A stretch of 64,000 nucleotides of DNA, from contig JAFIGY010000015.1 of the NCBI GenBank assembly GCA_017849435.1, positions 62,001 to 126,000 of the forward strand, written 5' to 3'. Position 1 is the stretch's first letter. Each line of letters opens with the position of its first letter. Of the stretch, positions 1-7,233 are shown piece by piece. The position numbers were made by a program, and so were the translations under genes. The notes under the pieces were generated by a model. It did not search any database and was not told the DNA's origin. It saw only the letters and a list, made by a program, of their open reading frames with translations. Source of the DNA: Chitinophaga niabensis (lineage in GTDB: Bacteria > Bacteroidota > Bacteroidia > Chitinophagales > Chitinophagaceae).

Positions 1-402
1 ACGCTGATGGACAATCATGGGGATAAGTACCTGATCCGCTCAGACAAAAAGGTATATGAGCAGGATATGAAGCGCTACCAAAGTACCCAGTTCACGGACC
101 AGAACGAGACCCGTGAGATAGCCGGGTATAAATGCCGCAAGGCCATTGGTAAGATGGAAGATGGCAGCACCTTTGATGTGTATTACACGACGGACATTGT
201 GCCGGAGAACAAATATTACAATCGCCGGTTCATGAACCTCAAAGGGATTCCGTTGGAATTTGAGATCGTGATCAAGGCCGGGGCCAAGATGAGAGCAGTA
301 GCCACGAAAGTAGACCTGAGTCCCGTGCCGGCCTCTGTATTTGATGTGCCGAAGGGGTACAAGGAGATCACGCAGGAAGAGTTGAAGAAGATCAGGGGGT
401 AG
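1..402 (+). CDS. DUF4412-like protein, C-terminal part (cut by window edge)
   Basis: The reading frame is open from the first base, so this is the 3' part of a longer gene; the visible part is about 133 residues. The sequence has the look of the DUF4412/outer-membrane lipoprotein-sorting-like proteins common in Chitinophagaceae: a stretch with NETREIAGYKCRKA, where a cysteine sits in a beta-hairpin, then DVYYTTDIVPE and a C-terminal VFDVPKGYKEI. Such proteins are usually exported and of unknown role. The signal peptide, if any, lies outside the window. It ends just before a strong terminator and is transcribed away from the small secreted-protein gene on the other strand. The family assignment is by resemblance only. 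Confidence 0.6.
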   Translation, partial: TLMDNHGDKYLIRSDKKVYEQDMKRYQSTQFTDQNETREIAGYKCRKAIGKMEDGSTFDVYYTTDIVPENKYYNRRFMNLKGIPLEFEIVIKAGAKMRAVATKVDLSPVPASVFDVPKGYKEITQEELKKIRG

Positions 403-430
403 ATACAAATGATGTCGGATAAAAACAAGA

Positions 431-456
431 AAGGCCGTTCATATGAGCGGCCTTTT
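431..456 (+). terminator. Rho-independent terminator
   Basis: A near-perfect inverted repeat (AGGCCGTTCATATGAGCGGCCT) flanked by A-rich sequence on the left and TTTT on the right. It ends the DUF4412-like gene and, read from the other strand, can also serve the convergent gene that ends at 486. Confidence 0.8.
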
Positions 457-485
457 CTTATAAAATCTCTTTTCAAAAATGAAGT

Positions 486-884
486 TTAATCCCTCCTGAA
501 CGGCAGTTTGAACTGCAGCTGATGATATCGCATCGTGGGGAGAGGTGGTTCCTGAACCTGTACTACGTAAGGCACGATATAAGTAACATTACCCTTCTTG
601 AAAGTCATCACTGACTTTACACTCAGCGTATTGTTGGAACTCAGGTTGAAATCGGTTTTCAGGATGCCGCTGGCCTTGAAGCCTGCATCCAGGCTAAGGG
701 TCGTTTTGGGCATGGCGGTGAGGTTGTAATGTGTTTCCGTCTTTTTCACCACAACCTTGTCGTTGTTGTTGTCCAAATTACCGCCCAGATCATTGGCCTG
801 TACCTTTGGTGCAAGCATGAACAAAGCACTCACCATCAGGCAAGACAATGAAAATGTTTGAATTATGTGCTGAATCTTTTTCAT
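486..884 (-). CDS. Small secreted protein of unknown function
   Basis: 132 residues. The N-terminus MKKIQHIIQTFSLSCLMVSA followed by a hydrophobic run and VQAND is a clear signal peptide with cleavage expected after AQA-like residues near position 30. The mature part is rich in Asn, Thr and Lys and alternates polar/hydrophobic residues as in beta structure; it ends with a basic FRRD. I do not recognise a family. It is convergent with the upstream gene and divergent from the TPR gene. A perfect -7 box lies 8 bases before its start codon. Confidence 0.65.
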   Translation of the reverse strand: MKKIQHIIQTFSLSCLMVSALFMLAPKVQANDLGGNLDNNNDKVVVKKTETHYNLTAMPKTTLSLDAGFKASGILKTDFNLSSNNTLSVKSVMTFKKGNVTYIVPYVVQVQEPPLPTMRYHQLQFKLPFRRD

Positions 885-892
885 TGTAAATG

Positions 893-900
893 CAAATATA
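893..900 (-). promoter_or_regulatory. Bacteroidota -7 box for the secreted-protein gene
   Basis: On the minus strand this reads TATATTTG, an exact TAnnTTTG match, only 8 bases before the ATG at 884. No TTTG is seen at the expected -33 position, so support is moderate. Confidence 0.45.
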
Positions 901-995
901 CGAAAAATTCATCTATCATAACGGAATCTTAAAGCAATTTACCAAGTTATCTTAATAAAATGTTAAAAAATACACAAGCGGCAAAAAACGGGTTG

Positions 996-1027
996 TTTGG
1001 TGACAGCAGCAAAATCCCATATATTTA
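996..1027 (+). promoter_or_regulatory. Promoter of the TPR gene, start codon at the expected +1
   Basis: TTTG at 996-999, a 20-base spacer, then TATATTTA at 1020-1027 (one mismatch to TAnnTTTG). The ATG at 1033 falls where the transcript should begin, so the mRNA may be leaderless. Confidence 0.5.
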
Positions 1028-1032
1028 CATCA

Positions 1033-2463
1033 ATGAATCACGATTTCCCATCATTTAACGAGTTTAACGAGGATTTTGAAGATTTGAGGGACTTGCTTCA
1101 GCAATTTGAGAATCTAAAGGAAGGCCGCTCCCACGCCTTTCTGGACGAGGATTCCTTTGAACAGATCATTGACTACTACGACGAGCACGATGAATTGAAC
1201 AATGCGCTTCAGGCCGTAGAGATCGCCATCGAGCAGTTCCCATTCTCCTCCGCACTGCTCCTCAAGAAATCAGCCCTTCTTATTGAAACCAAGAAATACC
1301 GTGAAGCCCTGCAGCTGCTCGAAAAGGCCGCATTGCTGGACAGTAACGATATCAACCTGTATATACTCAAAACAGACGTTTACCTGGCCATGAACCAGCA
1401 TGAAAAGGCCGCCGCCCTCCTGGAAGAGCAGATCCGCATCTTCGACGGGGACGATCGTACGGACCTGTTGCTGGAACTGGCGGATGTGTATGACGACTGG
1501 GAAGAGTTTGAGAAAGTGTTCGATTGCCTTAAAATGTTGCTGGAATACGATCCCAACAACGAGGAGGCTTTGCACAAGATCTGCTTCTGGACTGAATTCA
1601 CGGGCCGGAATGAAGAAAGTATCCGCCTGCATACGAACATCATCAACGAACATCCTTACAACCAGCTGGCCTGGTTCAACCTCGGTACGGCCTACCAGGG
1701 CCTGAAGCTCTATGAAAAAGCCATAGACGCCTATCAGTACGCCGTAGTGATCGATGAGCGGTTTGACTATGCCTACCGCAACATGGGTGATGCGTATATT
1801 CATCTCCGTAAGTACAACGAAGCCATTGAAGTGCTGCAGAAGCATTTGGAGGTGGCCAAGCCGGAAGATGTGATCTATGAAGCCATCGGGCATTGCTATG
1901 AGAAGATGCGGAAGTTCACGCAGGCCCGGTATTACTATCGTAAGGCCTCCCACCTCAGTCCGAATGACGACAAGCTGTATCTCAAGATCGCGAAGGCGTA
2001 CATGACGGAAGAGAACTGGGAAAATGCCATTAAATCCCTCCAGTCCGCTTTGCGCATCAACAAGCACAGCGCGGAATACAATATTACACTGGGCCAGTGC
2101 TATCTCCAGATAGGCAGCGATAAAGAGGCGCTGGTGCATTTCCTCAATGCCGTGCGCATCCGCCCGAACAGCGCCCAGGCCTGGAAAGAGTTTATCCGTG
2201 GCCTTTATGCCGCCGGTCATGTGGAAGAAGCGCTTAGCCAGCTGGATGCCGTAGAGGCCAAGATCGGCCGCAAGCCGGTATTCCAGTATTACCGCGCCGC
2301 CATGCTGATCGCTATCGGGAAAACCAAGGAAGGGCTGCTGCAGCTGGAAACTGCCCTTCAGTTACATCCAAGGCAGGTGAAGAAAATAGTGGAGCTGGAT
2401 CCTTCCATCCTCCGGCATACCAGCGTGGTTGACCTTATCGGCCGGTACCGCCGTAAACGGTAG
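1033..2463 (+). CDS. Tetratricopeptide repeat protein
   Basis: 476 residues from the ATG at 1033; GTG/TTG codons 11-12 codons upstream keep the frame open but lie within the predicted promoter. The N-terminal 50 residues are acidic. From about residue 50 to 430 the protein is a run of helical TPR units, recognisable by W/L-G-Y-A-F-A-P patterns such as AWFNLGTAYQGLKLYEKAIDAYQYAV. It has no signal peptide or membrane segment, so it is probably a cytoplasmic scaffold for protein-protein contacts. It stands alone between two promoters. The family is certain; the partner is unknown. Confidence 0.85.
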   Translation: MNHDFPSFNEFNEDFEDLRDLLQQFENLKEGRSHAFLDEDSFEQIIDYYDEHDELNNALQAVEIAIEQFPFSSALLLKKSALLIETKKYREALQLLEKAALLDSNDINLYILKTDVYLAMNQHEKAAALLEEQIRIFDGDDRTDLLLELADVYDDWEEFEKVFDCLKMLLEYDPNNEEALHKICFWTEFTGRNEESIRLHTNIINEHPYNQLAWFNLGTAYQGLKLYEKAIDAYQYAVVIDERFDYAYRNMGDAYIHLRKYNEAIEVLQKHLEVAKPEDVIYEAIGHCYEKMRKFTQARYYYRKASHLSPNDDKLYLKIAKAYMTEENWENAIKSLQSALRINKHSAEYNITLGQCYLQIGSDKEALVHFLNAVRIRPNSAQAWKEFIRGLYAAGHVEEALSQLDAVEAKIGRKPVFQYYRAAMLIAIGKTKEGLLQLETALQLHPRQVKKIVELDPSILRHTSVVDLIGRYRRKR

Positions 2464-2469
2464 TCATTT

Positions 2470-2504
2470 TTTGCTTCTTCTATCGTTATTACTTCTTATT
2501 TTTG
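2470..2504 (+). promoter_or_regulatory. Promoter of comA-aroE
   Basis: TTTG at 2470-2473, 23-base spacer, TATTTTTG at 2497-2504 (exact TAnnTTTG). This gives a leader of about 90 bases before the comA start at 2602. Confidence 0.55.
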
Positions 2505-2601
2505 CGGGGTTTTTTAACAGCGCCAATTTAATTACAGGTAGGCATAGCTTTGTATGGAGGTTGGTGGAAATGACCATTCAGAAGAATTAAAATCGTGAAA
2601 A

Positions 2602-3366
2602 ATGAATTTTAATCTGACGCAAATCCCTGAAAGAACAGGCAAGCCGCGCAACCATGGACTCACCATGGTGATGGACAAAGGCTTGAGCGTAGAAGAAGCG
2701 AAGAACTTTTTATCCGCGGCATCACCACATGTAGACATCGTTAAGCTGGGGTTTGGCACCTCTTTCGTTACGCCTAATCTGCGCCAAAAAATCGAGCTGT
2801 ACCAGTCTGCCAACATCCCCGTTTATTTCGGTGGTACTTTGTTTGAAGCTTTCCTGATCCGGAACCAGTTTGATGAGTATGTAAAAGTGATCAAGGATTA
2901 CGGCATTACGTACATGGAAGTTTCGGACGGTTCCATTACCATTCCGCATGCAGAGAAATGCGGCTACATCGAGAAACTGACTAAGCATGGTCTCGTATTG
3001 AGCGAAGTGGGCTCCAAAGACGCCGAGCACATTATTCCGCCTTACAAATGGATCGAGCTGATGCGTGCCGAGCTTGCTGCCGGCGCCAGTTACGTGATCG
3101 CGGAAGCGCGCGAGGGCGGTAACGTGGGCATCTATCGCGGCACCGGCGAGGTGCGGGAAGGTCTGGTACAGGAGATACTCACACAGATACCCGCAGAGAA
3201 GATCATCTGGGAAGCGCCGCAAAAAGACCAGCAGTTGTATTTCCTGGAGCTGGTGGGCTGCAATGCCAACCTCGGCAACCTGGCGCCCCACGAGGTGATT
3301 CCCCTGGAAGCCATGCGTGTAGGGCTTCGCGGAGATACCTTTCATCTGTTCCTGGATAAAGAATAG
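2602..3366 (+). CDS. comA: Phosphosulfolactate synthase (ComA family)
   Basis: 254 residues, the family's usual length. ComA adds sulfite to phosphoenolpyruvate to give phosphosulfolactate, the first step of coenzyme M synthesis in methanogens; homologues occur widely in bacteria that make other sulfonates. A TIM-barrel with the family's signature stretches is visible: VDIVKLGFGTS (44-54), YMEVSDGSI (104-112) and EAREGGNVGIYRG (168-180). It lies 56 bases upstream of aroE on the same strand with a perfect hairpin between them. In Bacteroidota a plausible use is sulfonate supply for sulfonolipids, but that is inference; the enzyme family is clear. Confidence 0.85.
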   Translation: MNFNLTQIPERTGKPRNHGLTMVMDKGLSVEEAKNFLSAASPHVDIVKLGFGTSFVTPNLRQKIELYQSANIPVYFGGTLFEAFLIRNQFDEYVKVIKDYGITYMEVSDGSITIPHAEKCGYIEKLTKHGLVLSEVGSKDAEHIIPPYKWIELMRAELAAGASYVIAEAREGGNVGIYRGTGEVREGLVQEILTQIPAEKIIWEAPQKDQQLYFLELVGCNANLGNLAPHEVIPLEAMRVGLRGDTFHLFLDKE

Positions 3367-3373
3367 TCAATCT

Positions 3374-3408
3374 GATCACAGGTGATCCGCGCAGGATCAC
3401 CTGTGATC
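3374..3408 (+). repeat. Perfect 15-bp hairpin between comA and aroE
   Basis: GATCACAGGTGATCC (3374-3388), loop GCGCA, then its exact reverse complement (3394-3408). Each arm is itself almost palindromic (GATCAC-AG-GTGATC). No T-run follows, so it is not an ordinary terminator; it may be an RNA stabiliser, attenuator or a paired protein-binding site. Confidence 0.75.
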
Positions 3409-3422
3409 CGTAATAACATCTC

Positions 3423-4157
3423 ATGCGTTTATTCGGCCTTATCGGTTTCCCGCTTTCCCATTCCTTTTCCAAAGGGTTTTTCGCTGAAAAGTTCCAACGA
3501 GAGAACATTTCCGGTTGTGTCTATGAAAACTTCCCGATCCCGGATATTGCACTTTTCCCCGCATTATGGAAAGAGAACCCGCTGTTGGAAGGCCTCAACG
3601 TGACCATTCCTTACAAGCAGGCCGTAATCCCATTCCTGCATGAACTTAGCGAAGCCGCGAAAGCCATTGGGGCAGTGAATTGTGTGCGGAAGCAAGGGGA
3701 CAGGCTCACCGGCCATAACACGGATGTGATCGGATTTCAGCGCTCGCTGGAGCCGCTGCTGCAACCACACCATAACCGTGCGTTGATCCTCGGTGCAGGT
3801 GGCGCCGCCAAGGCTGTGAAGTTCAGCCTGCAACAGCTGGGTATTCCCTTCACGGAAGTGAGCCGCAAGCATCTTGAAGGTACGATCCCTTATGAAAAGA
3901 TTGATGAGTCCGTGATCCGCTCGCACCCGCTGATCATCAATACCACGCCGGTAGGCATGTATCCGAATGTGGAAGAAGCCCCGCCTGTCCCTTACCAGTT
4001 TATCAACACATCACATCTGCTCTACGATCTTATTTACAATCCTGCCGAAACACGATTTATGCAGAACGGCGCCACGCAGGGCGCTACGGTAAAGAACGGA
4101 CATGAAATGCTCATTCTCCAGGCGGAAGCTTCCTGGGAGATATGGAACGCCGGCTGA
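3423..4157 (+). CDS. aroE: Shikimate 5-dehydrogenase
   Basis: 244 residues. Catalyses NADPH-dependent reduction of 3-dehydroshikimate to shikimate in aromatic amino acid synthesis. The N-terminal domain has the substrate-binding GFPLSHSFS (8-16), NVTIPYK with catalytic Lys65, and NTD with catalytic Asp101. The Rossmann domain begins with ILGAGGAAKAV (122-132), followed by NTTPVGMYP. The C-terminus has DLIYNPAETRF and the family's final GHEMLILQA. It is shorter than the E. coli enzyme but typical of Bacteroidota versions. It probably shares the comA promoter. It is convergent with the methyltransferase gene, 5 bases between the stops. Confidence 0.93.
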   Translation: MRLFGLIGFPLSHSFSKGFFAEKFQRENISGCVYENFPIPDIALFPALWKENPLLEGLNVTIPYKQAVIPFLHELSEAAKAIGAVNCVRKQGDRLTGHNTDVIGFQRSLEPLLQPHHNRALILGAGGAAKAVKFSLQQLGIPFTEVSRKHLEGTIPYEKIDESVIRSHPLIINTTPVGMYPNVEEAPPVPYQFINTSHLLYDLIYNPAETRFMQNGATQGATVKNGHEMLILQAEASWEIWNAG

Positions 4158-4162
4158 GCCGG

Positions 4163-4963
4163 TCAGTTGTTCGGCCGGATGAGATAGTACATACAGGTGG
4201 TGAAGAAATTCCGCACGAAGGGAATGCCTTTCAGCCAGCTAAATTGCTCTCTGGGCTTGAGTTTGAACTTGTACTTGTATATCGGGTTGATGAGGTAATA
4301 TTTTCTTTGCGTGATATGGTAACCGGTTTGCCCTGCGATCTTCTCGAACCTTTCAATGGAAATACCTGTATCCACGAGCTCCATCAATTCTTTAATGGTA
4401 CCGTCGTGCTCCCCGAAAGCCTTGAGCAGTCCCCGATATAGCGGTCGGGGTAACAAGTGGATATAAGGCATGAAGCTGAGCACCCTGCTCTGGCATATCT
4501 GTTGATGCCCGCCGTGCGGCATATACCAGGGCGGAAAACCGAAGTATACCTGTCCCCGTACCGTCAGCAGGTTCTTCAGGTAGGCGATCAGTTTATCCTG
4601 ATCCGGAATATGCTCGATAGCATCTTTCAGAATGATCAGATCGAATGCATGCTGGAACTCCCCGAAAAAATCCACATCGTAGATATTCTTTGCGATCAGC
4701 TGCAATTGCCCGTTCTCCACATAATTCCCCAGGAACCCTTTTGCCAGCTCGATGCGCTCGGGGAAGAGATCGACTCCCACGCAGCGGCAGCCTGCTTCCA
4801 GGAAAGGAGTGAGCACACCGCCTTCGCCGCAGCCGATCTCCATCACGCGCAGGCCTTCCAGGGCAGGGAATTCCTGCCGTATGAACGGCAATACGTAGTT
4901 CTTTGAATTGTCCACCTGCTGCTGGTAGCGAAGGGTGGCGTCGGTATGTTGTGGTAATGACAT
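4163..4963 (-). CDS. Class I SAM-dependent methyltransferase
   Basis: 266 residues. Motif I VMEIGCGEGGV (40-50) and the acidic end of strand 2, VGVDLFPER, are the S-adenosylmethionine site of a Rossmann-type methyltransferase; a later LIILKDAIEHIPD is the post-II/III region. The architecture resembles small-molecule, lipid or glycan methyltransferases of the Methyltransf_11/23 type. The C-terminal third is long, hydrophobic and basic, and may contact the membrane or a lipid substrate. No neighbour indicates the substrate. It is divergent from the secreted-protein gene starting at 5059. Confidence 0.8.
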   Translation of the reverse strand: MSLPQHTDATLRYQQQVDNSKNYVLPFIRQEFPALEGLRVMEIGCGEGGVLTPFLEAGCRCVGVDLFPERIELAKGFLGNYVENGQLQLIAKNIYDVDFFGEFQHAFDLIILKDAIEHIPDQDKLIAYLKNLLTVRGQVYFGFPPWYMPHGGHQQICQSRVLSFMPYIHLLPRPLYRGLLKAFGEHDGTIKELMELVDTGISIERFEKIAGQTGYHITQRKYYLINPIYKYKFKLKPREQFSWLKGIPFVRNFFTTCMYYLIRPNN

Positions 4964-5001
4964 GCGCTCCTAAAATTCCGTGAAAATAGAAATTTTTTCC
5001 A

Positions 5002-5034
5002 TTGTGCGCATACGAGGGCTAATCCTTAAATTTG
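5002..5034 (+). promoter_or_regulatory. Promoter of the 5059 gene
   Basis: TTG at 5002-5004, a 22-base spacer, TAAATTTG at 5027-5034 (exact TAnnTTTG), 24 bases before the start codon. Confidence 0.5.
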
Positions 5035-5058
5035 GAATGGTTTTAGCAAAAGTGAAGT

Positions 5059-5769
5059 ATGTTGAGAACATTTCTCCTGATATTATTTGCGCTTCCCGCG
5101 CTGGCGCAGCAAAAGGAAGTTTCCCGCATCGATGCGGTGTATGATTCCAATTCCGTGGCGGAGTTATATAGCGTAACGCCTATAGGATTCATGATCACGT
5201 ATGCGGACGGAAGTGTACGGAAGACGACCGGTTTGCTCAAGGGAGATTATCACTGGAGCAGGGTGAGGGTGGAAACACCGGATGGTGAATGTAATAACGG
5301 TGTACTGCGTTTTAACAGGAACCGCATCCGCCCGGACAACTATCGCATGCGCCTGCTGGTAACACTGGAAGATGATCCCCGTAAGCAGCATGAGGTATTC
5401 CTGCAGCTGCCCTACCTGACCGCTATCCGCTTCCATCATTATACAGACAGTCTCAAACGTGGTATCCGCTTTTATCTTAACGTAGAAGGCATTTACAACA
5501 GCGGCCGGATCTATCCGCTGGATACGGCGAGAGTAAAGCTGTATACGGATAAAGGATCGATCCTCGGGCAGGATCTGCTCATTCCGCTTGACGACCATGT
5601 TACGCAGCAGATCAACGTGAAGGCAGTTTACAGGGGGAATGCCGGTATCAACGCAGAATCCGAGATACCGGTAAAGCAGGCGTCTGACGATGAATCGTTG
5701 ATCATCAGGAATGAGAAAGACCTTTTCAGGAAAAACACGAAAAAGAAGAAAAGCCATGGAGAGAATTGA
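5059..5769 (+). CDS. Secreted protein of unknown function
   Basis: 236 residues. MLRTFLLILFALPALA-QQ is a short signal peptide. The mature protein is predicted beta-rich with motifs such as GFMITYADGSVRKTTG and a central RFYLNVEGIYNSGRIYPLD; it ends in a very basic tail (residues about 220-236, FRKNTKKKKSHGEN). I do not recognise a domain. Its last 14 bases overlap the start of the SRPBCC gene, so the two are almost surely co-transcribed and perhaps translationally coupled. Confidence 0.65.
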   Translation: MLRTFLLILFALPALAQQKEVSRIDAVYDSNSVAELYSVTPIGFMITYADGSVRKTTGLLKGDYHWSRVRVETPDGECNNGVLRFNRNRIRPDNYRMRLLVTLEDDPRKQHEVFLQLPYLTAIRFHHYTDSLKRGIRFYLNVEGIYNSGRIYPLDTARVKLYTDKGSILGQDLLIPLDDHVTQQINVKAVYRGNAGINAESEIPVKQASDDESLIIRNEKDLFRKNTKKKKSHGEN

Positions 5770-6220
5770 CAAAGCTTCCCGGATCATCAGGGCATCGCCG
5801 CAGGTGATCTACCGCGCATTGCTCGATCCTGCAGCGATGATCGTGTGGCGGCCGCCGGAGGGTATGCATGGCGTGATGTACGAGTTTGATCCGAGGGTTG
5901 AGGGGATCTTTCGGATGGCGCTTGTTTACAATAATACCGATCATGCATTGCAGGGCAAAACATCCGGAGACACAGATGTGGCGACAGTGCGGTTTGTAGA
6001 ACTGATGGAAGATGAAAGAGTGGTGGAGGCTGCTGAATTTGAATCGGATGATCCTGCTTTTGCGGGCACCATGATCATTACCACCACTCTTGTTCCTGTA
6101 TCCGGCGGCACCGAAGTTACCATTGCCTGTTCGAACGTTCCATCCGGTATACGGCCGGAGGACCACTATCAGGGCATCTCTTCTACTTTAAAGAATCTCG
6201 CGGCGTTTACCGAAAAATGA
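5756..6220 (+). CDS. SRPBCC / AHSA1-family small ligand-binding protein
   Basis: 154 residues from the ATG at 5756; an earlier in-frame ATG at 5711 would put a basic stretch in front of the domain and overlap the upstream gene further. The family fold (helix-grip, Bet v1-like) is shown by the start SRIIRASPQVIYRALLDPAAMIVWRPPEGM and a C-terminal strand TTTLVPVSGGTEVTI followed by the long helix to LKNLAAFTEK. Members bind hydrophobic ligands or act as Hsp90 co-activators; no specific role can be read. It overlaps the preceding unknown secreted-protein gene by 14 bases. Confidence 0.8.
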   Translation: MERIDKASRIIRASPQVIYRALLDPAAMIVWRPPEGMHGVMYEFDPRVEGIFRMALVYNNTDHALQGKTSGDTDVATVRFVELMEDERVVEAAEFESDDPAFAGTMIITTTLVPVSGGTEVTIACSNVPSGIRPEDHYQGISSTLKNLAAFTEK

Positions 6221-6234
6221 ACAGTCATTTAAAA

Positions 6235-6266
6235 TTTGCAATTTAATAACCATTCGATTATCTTTG
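6235..6266 (+). promoter_or_regulatory. Promoter of the SRP RNA
   Basis: TTTG at 6235-6238, 20-base spacer, TATCTTTG at 6259-6266 (exact match). It predicts a 5' end at 6270-6271, which is exactly the first base of the SRP RNA terminal stem. Confidence 0.8.
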
Positions 6267-6270
6267 CACC

Positions 6271-6365
6271 GGCAAGTCTTATACGACCAGCTCCTGCTGA
6301 ACTCCCCCAGGACAGGAATGTAGCAAGGGTAGGCGGTTGTAGCGGTGCGATATAAGTAACTTGCC
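6271..6365 (+). ncRNA. ffs: Signal recognition particle RNA, small (4.5S-like)
   Basis: About 95 bases. The central segment CCCCCAGGACAGGAATGTAG followed by CAAGGGTA is the conserved domain IV: a GGAA tetraloop closing the hairpin and the AGCA internal loop that binds Ffh. The 5' end GGCAAGTCTTATA pairs with TATAAGTAACTTGCC at the 3' end, giving the long rod shape. A T-rich run (ATTTTTTATTTT) follows directly and acts as terminator. It lies between the SRPBCC gene and the aldolase gene, with its own consensus promoter. Confidence 0.88.
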
Positions 6366-6446
6366 ATTTTTTATTTTATACATGGCAGAAAGTTCTCTCC
6401 ACTTTTCCCGAAATTCGTCTGATCCTCACATCAAAAATATTCGACA

Positions 6447-7097
6447 ATGAAATTCTTTATTGATACGGCAAATCTGGCACAGATCCAGGAAGCGCACGAC
6501 CTGGGTATCCTGGACGGCGTTACCACCAATCCTTCCCTTATGGCCAAAGAAGGCATCAAAGGCGAAGCGGCTATCATGAAGCATTATGAAACGATCTGTG
6601 AAATGGTATCCGGCGACGTAAGTGCGGAAGTGTTATCTACAGACTTCAAAGGCATTGTGGAAGAAGGAAAGAAGCTGGCCGCCATTCATCCGAACATCGT
6701 GGTGAAAGTGCCGATGATCAAGGATGGCGTGAAAGCTATCAACTGGTTCAGTGAGAACGGCATTCGTACCAACTGTACGCTGGTGTTTTCAGCAGGACAG
6801 GCCATTCTGGCCGCTAAAGCCGGAGCTGCTTATGTATCCCCTTTCATCGGCCGTATTGACGACAGTAACTGGGACGGTATAGAACTCATCGCACAGATCG
6901 CGCAGATCTACAGCATACAGGGTTTCAAAACGGAAGTACTGGCTGCTTCCATCCGCAGTGCTCTTCATATCGTGAAATGCGCGGAAAGCGGAGCGGATGT
7001 ATGTACCTGTCCGCTGGATTCCATCCTTGGTCTGCTGAAACATCCTTTGACGGACATCGGCCTGGCCAAGTTCCTGGAAGACGCGAAGAAAATGTAA
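6447..7097 (+). CDS. fsa: Fructose-6-phosphate aldolase / small transaldolase (TalC family)
   Basis: 216 residues, the length of the compact FSA/TalC group. FIDTANL (4-10) with Asp6, GVTTNPSLMAKEG (24-36) and NIVVKVPM with Lys87 as the Schiff-base residue are the family's active-site motifs; YVSPFIGRIDD and the SIRS motif near residue 166 also fit. It either splits fructose-6-phosphate to dihydroxyacetone and glyceraldehyde-3-phosphate or acts as transaldolase in the pentose phosphate pathway; sequence alone does not separate these. It is followed by a terminator and then glpK, so a dihydroxyacetone/glycerol link is possible. Confidence 0.9.
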   Translation: MKFFIDTANLAQIQEAHDLGILDGVTTNPSLMAKEGIKGEAAIMKHYETICEMVSGDVSAEVLSTDFKGIVEEGKKLAAIHPNIVVKVPMIKDGVKAINWFSENGIRTNCTLVFSAGQAILAAKAGAAYVSPFIGRIDDSNWDGIELIAQIAQIYSIQGFKTEVLAASIRSALHIVKCAESGADVCTCPLDSILGLLKHPLTDIGLAKFLEDAKKM

Positions 7098-7121
7098 GCA
7101 ACTAAGAAATTGATATCTCAT

Positions 7122-7161
7122 AAAAGGGAGAAGTATCCGACGGCGGTATTTCTCCCTTTTT
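7122..7161 (+). terminator. Rho-independent terminator after fsa
   Basis: AAAAGGGAGAA is paired with a later TTTCTCCCTTTTT across a GC-rich loop; the T-run follows on the + strand. Confidence 0.8.
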
Positions 7162-7233
7162 ATTTTTTACTTTTAATTTTAAATTTCTACATTTACTACC
7201 TCGTAAAGCTAGGTACCACGTTAAACAATACAA

